Assembly (NCBI GenBank): GCA_031273145.1 | Contig: JAISSL010000156.1 | Location: forward strand, 1 to 6,318 | Direction of reading: 5' to 3' | DNA length: 6,318 nt | DNA from: Zoogloeaceae bacterium | Lineage (GTDB): Bacteria; Pseudomonadota; Gammaproteobacteria; Burkholderiales; Rhodocyclaceae | In this document: positions 4,729-6,318 of the stretch, in pieces | Layout: every line of letters starts with the position of its first letter | Position numbering within the stretch: the stretch's first letter is position 1 | Notes under the pieces: model-generated | Database searches by the model: none | What the model was told of the DNA's origin: nothing | Seen by the model: the letters and a program-made list of their open reading frames with translations, nothing else | Made by a program: the position numbers and the translations under genes

Positions 4729-5193
4729 ATGCAACGAATCATGCTCAAATCCAAGCTCCACCGGGTTACTACGACCCATTCCGAACTGCATTACGAGGGT
4801 TCCTGCGCGATTGATGAAAATTTGCTGGAAGCTGCCGACATTCGGGAGTACGAGCAGATCGAAATCTGGAACATCAATAATGGCGAGCGTTTCAGCACTT
4901 ATGCCATTCGCGCCGAACGCGCCTCTGGCATTATCTCGGTCAATGGTTCCGCAGCCCGCAAGGCCGCGCCCGGCGACCTGCTGATTATTGCCAGTTTCGT
5001 GCATCTGAAAGAGGCCGAGATAGCGCAGCACAAGCCCAGGCTGGTCTATGCGGACGCGAAAAACCGCATCGCCCGTACCGGAGGGCATATTCCCGTTCAG
5101 ACATCAGGGCAGGAAGAAGGCTCGTCAAAGGGGGTTGCGCCTGCTGCGGCAAGCAAATCCAGGTCAGCAAGGAAGGGAAAGAAGGCATCGTAG
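4729..5193 (+). CDS. panD: Aspartate 1-decarboxylase (PanD) with a basic C-terminal tail
   Basis: Pyruvoyl enzyme converting L-aspartate to beta-alanine, the second substrate of PanC. It is made as a proenzyme cleaved between Gly24 and Ser25 (YEGSCAID at 22-29 is intact), Ser25 becoming the pyruvoyl group. Other active-site residues are present: Lys9, Arg54, Thr57, Tyr58 and Asn72 (SVNGSAA). Residues 1-124 align with the whole E. coli enzyme (126 aa). Residues 125-154 form an extra tail rich in Gly, Ala, Ser and Lys/Arg (seven basic residues), probably disordered. Start: [13 protein letters not shown] matches the E. coli start MIRTMLQGKLHRV and follows the promoter by a sensible distance. The frame is open further upstream, with ATG 4717 as an alternative, and the ribosome site is weak. 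A terminator follows after 27 nt. Confidence 0.95.
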   Translation: MQRIMLKSKLHRVTTTHSELHYEGSCAIDENLLEAADIREYEQIEIWNINNGERFSTYAIRAERASGIISVNGSAARKAAPGDLLIIASFVHLKEAEIAQHKPRLVYADAKNRIARTGGHIPVQTSGQEEGSSKGVAPAAASKSRSARKGKKAS

Positions 5194-5220
5194 TGCCGAT
5201 CCGCCTCACCGTTTCGCCCG

Positions 5221-5248
5221 AAAAAGCCCGGTTGCAACCGGGCTTTTT
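5221..5248 (+). terminator. Intrinsic terminator of the pan cluster
   Basis: A perfect 28-bp palindrome: AAAAAGCCCGGTTG followed by its exact complement, ending in GGGCTTTTT. The GC stem GCCCGGTTGCAACCGGGC with flanking A and T runs makes a classical rho-independent terminator. It is symmetrical, so it can work in both directions, and separates panD from fliW. Confidence 0.88.
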
Positions 5249-5364
5249 GCTTCTTTCGCATTTTGTTTTGCCATGCCGCTAAAATTTTTCGTTTTTTCCT
5301 TGCGCCTGTAGTAGTATGCGGGTTGTCTTTTTTCATGCCACCCTCGTTTTCAAAGGAGCAAAAA

Positions 5365-5814
5365 ATGCAGTTTGATACTCATCTGTTTGGCAATGTGGAA
5401 GTCAATCCTGACCAGATCATCGAGTTTCCCCACGGATTGATTAGCTTCGAGAGCAACAAACGCTTCATGCTGATCCATGAAGCCATCACAGGGCAAGACC
5501 CGGTCAGTTTTACGCTCCAGTCTCTGGACGACAAGACCCTGGCCTTCCAGATCATTGACCCGACCGCGCTTGGCTTTACCTATGAACTGGAACTCTCCGA
5601 TGAGGAAATCCGGCTCATCAAGCTGGAAAAACCGGAAGATGCCGCCATTCTGCTGGTGCTTTTCAAGCAGGAAGACGGCGCGGCTATCCGTCTGGGCGCG
5701 AACCTTCGCGCGCCGCTGGTGCTGAATCCCAAATCGCGGCTTGGTCTGCAAAAACTCATGCACAAGACCCGGCCCAACATCACGCTCTCCAACCTGAGCG
5801 CCACCGCCGCCTAA
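5365..5814 (+). CDS. fliW: Flagellar assembly factor FliW
   Basis: 149-residue cytosolic protein of the FliW family, normal length. In Bacillus and Campylobacter FliW binds the translational repressor CsrA and also flagellin, so that free FliW relieves CsrA repression of flagellin translation when flagellin has been exported. Family landmarks: IIEFPHGLISFE at 18-29, VSFTLQSLDDKTLAFQIIDP at 47-66 and the C-terminal LGANLRAPLVLNPKSRLGLQ at 110-129. Start: ATG 5365 has AAAGGAG (5352-5358) six bases upstream, the best ribosome site in the window; the frame is open further upstream but those residues are not FliW-like. No csrA or other flagellar gene is adjacent. No FliA-type promoter (TAAA-N15-GCCGATAA) is visible; a lone TAAAAT at 5280-5285 is only a weak -10 candidate. 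Confidence 0.92.
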   Translation: MQFDTHLFGNVEVNPDQIIEFPHGLISFESNKRFMLIHEAITGQDPVSFTLQSLDDKTLAFQIIDPTALGFTYELELSDEEIRLIKLEKPEDAAILLVLFKQEDGAAIRLGANLRAPLVLNPKSRLGLQKLMHKTRPNITLSNLSATAA

Positions 5815-5872
5815 GCCGTTTTTCCGGCTTCACGCTTCAAACGCTCTTTCTGCGCCGCAGGAAGAGCGTTTT
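5813..5872 (+). terminator. Intrinsic terminator after fliW (two hairpins)
   Basis: A small hairpin AAGCCG-TTTTTC-CGGCTT (5813-5830) overlaps the stop codon. The main element is a 15-pair stem: AAACGCTCTT (5839-5848), one G-U pair, CTGC (5850-5853), triloop GCC, GCAG, then AAGAGCGTTT (5862-5871), ending in TTTT (5869-5872). This is a strong stem with a modest T-run, consistent with termination of fliW before the convergent zapE gene. Confidence 0.7.
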
Positions 5873-5902
5873 GTCGTGCGCCGATTTTAGCCGTCTCCCC
5901 CT

Positions 5903-5930
5903 CGTCATTTTCGCGCAGGCGGGAATTCAA
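5903..5930 (+). repeat. Degenerate REP-like unit F
   Basis: CGTC followed by ATTTTCGCGCAGGCGGGAAT (5907-5926) and TCAA. The right half agrees with units D and E; the left arm has decayed (ATTTTC for ATTCCC), so pairing is reduced. Confidence 0.6.
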
Positions 5931-5945
5931 TGCTTTTGCGTCTCC

Positions 5946-5979
5946 CCACTCCGTCATTCCCGCGTAGGCGGGAATCCAG
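5946..5979 (+). repeat. REP-like unit E (dRS3-like), identical to unit D
   Basis: CCACTCCGTC, core ATTCCCGCGTAGGCGGGAAT (5956-5975), CCAG. The core fits ATTCCC-N8-GGGAAT. The whole 34 bp is the exact reverse complement of unit D at 2770-2803. Confidence 0.82.
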
Positions 5980-5988
5980 AACTGTAAC

Positions 5989-6069
5989 GGGACGCAGGTT
6001 GCGTCCCCTACGAATTTTTCAATGCGCGATACCGTTGAATATGTCCGTAGGGGCGGCAACCTGCCGCCC
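5989..6069. repeat. 81-bp element with two self-complementary arms (MITE-like)
   Basis: Two 24-bp arms in inverted orientation, 5989-6012 and 6046-6069, matching at 20 of 24 positions. Each arm is itself a perfect 8-bp hairpin with a 3-nt loop: GGGACGCA-GGT-TGCGTCCC (5989-6007) and GGGCGGCA-ACC-TGCCGCCC (6051-6069). The two arms differ by base pairs changed on both sides, so pairing is kept. The 33-nt centre contains TTCAA (6018-6022) and TTGAA (6035-6039). No coding capacity. It starts 17 nt past the stop of the minus-strand zapE-like gene and may also act in ending its transcript. Confidence 0.7.
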
Positions 6070-6086
6070 GCTTCATCTCTGACCGC

Positions 6087-6318
6087 TCACATTACTGGCC
6101 TATCCAGATATTCGCGGGAACGCATTTCTATCAGGCGACTGACGGTACGGGCGAATTCATGCGCGCCGGTGCCGGTCACATAGAGTTCTTCTGCGGCGCA
6201 GTCTGCCGTCAGGATGAGTTTTATGCGATGTTCGTAGCAAATATCCACGAGCCAGGTGAAGCGACGCGCTTCGGCGGACTGGTATTGCGTCATCCGGGGA
6301 ATGCCGGAAACGAACAGG
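6087..6318 (-). CDS. zapE: ZapE / AFG1-family ATPase, C-terminal part
   Basis: Partial gene: the last 76 residues, read from the right edge to the TGA at 6089-6087. The frame stays open to the edge (LFVSGIPRMTQYQSAEARRF), so the internal Met at 6293 is not the start. The segment EARRFTWLVDICYEHRIKLILTA followed by EELYVTG and EFARTVSRLIEMRSREYLD is the characteristic C-terminus of the AFG1/ZapE P-loop ATPases; ZapE associates with the FtsZ ring at the end of constriction in E. coli. Walker motifs lie outside the window. It is convergent with fliW and separated from it by the terminator and repeats. Confidence 0.85.
   Translation of the reverse strand, partial: LFVSGIPRMTQYQSAEARRFTWLVDICYEHRIKLILTADCAAEELYVTGTGAHEFARTVSRLIEMRSREYLDRPVM

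Noticed and set aside
5271..5283. FliA (sigma-28) promoter at GCCGCTAA upstream of fliW
   Set aside because: The -10-like GCCGCTAA lacks the TAAA element 15 nt upstream, so it is probably chance.
5811..6059. Open frame of 82 codons on the minus strand between fliW and zapE
   Set aside because: It contains the same repeat-derived peptide (FWIPAYAGMTEW) and runs through the terminator and both REP-like units; not a gene.

Overview
The window looks like chromosomal DNA of a moderately GC-rich proteobacterium, most likely a betaproteobacterium. The basis is the flavour of the proteins (IspB start, the PanC run SVFVNRLQF, ZapE, a stand-alone FliW) together with small palindromic repeats of the ATTCCC-N8-GGGAAT type known from Neisseria (dRS3) and relatives. 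No species can be named from the sequence alone.

Layout, left to right. On the minus strand are the first codons of a polyprenyl diphosphate synthase (ispB-like, cut by the left edge) with a consensus sigma-70-type promoter. Next is a tightly coupled minus-strand pair: a peroxiredoxin-like CXXC protein followed after 12 nt by an inositol-monophosphatase-family enzyme. Divergent from this pair on the plus strand is a two-gene toxin-antitoxin module of the TumE/TumA type (toxin first, 20-nt overlap). A 445-nt gene-free stretch (2497-2941) follows and is largely filled by four REP-like inverted-repeat units. Then come panB, panC and panD, a complete set of the three dedicated steps of pantothenate synthesis: ketopantoate from 2-oxoisovalerate, beta-alanine from aspartate, and the final condensation (the ketopantoate reductase step is not in the window). 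panB and panC are 13 nt apart; panD has its own strong predicted promoter inside a long inverted repeat, and a perfect palindromic terminator closes the cluster. fliW (flagellar assembly factor, CsrA antagonist) follows with its own terminator. The convergent minus-strand gene at the right edge is the C-terminal end of a ZapE/AFG1-type ATPase; the gap between them holds two more REP-like units and an 81-bp element made of two self-complementary arms.

The housekeeping genes look intact and ordinary. The unusual content lies in the non-coding DNA and the toxin-antitoxin module: a near-consensus promoter placed so close to the toxin ATG that the toxin mRNA should be leaderless while the antitoxin has a good Shine-Dalgarno; a candidate operator across that start; two REP-like units 3.1 kb apart that are identical over 34 bp in opposite orientation; an 81-bp element whose hairpin arms differ by compensated base changes; and a PanD with a 30-residue basic low-complexity tail. 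No CRISPR array, RNA gene, transposase or obviously new multi-gene system was seen.
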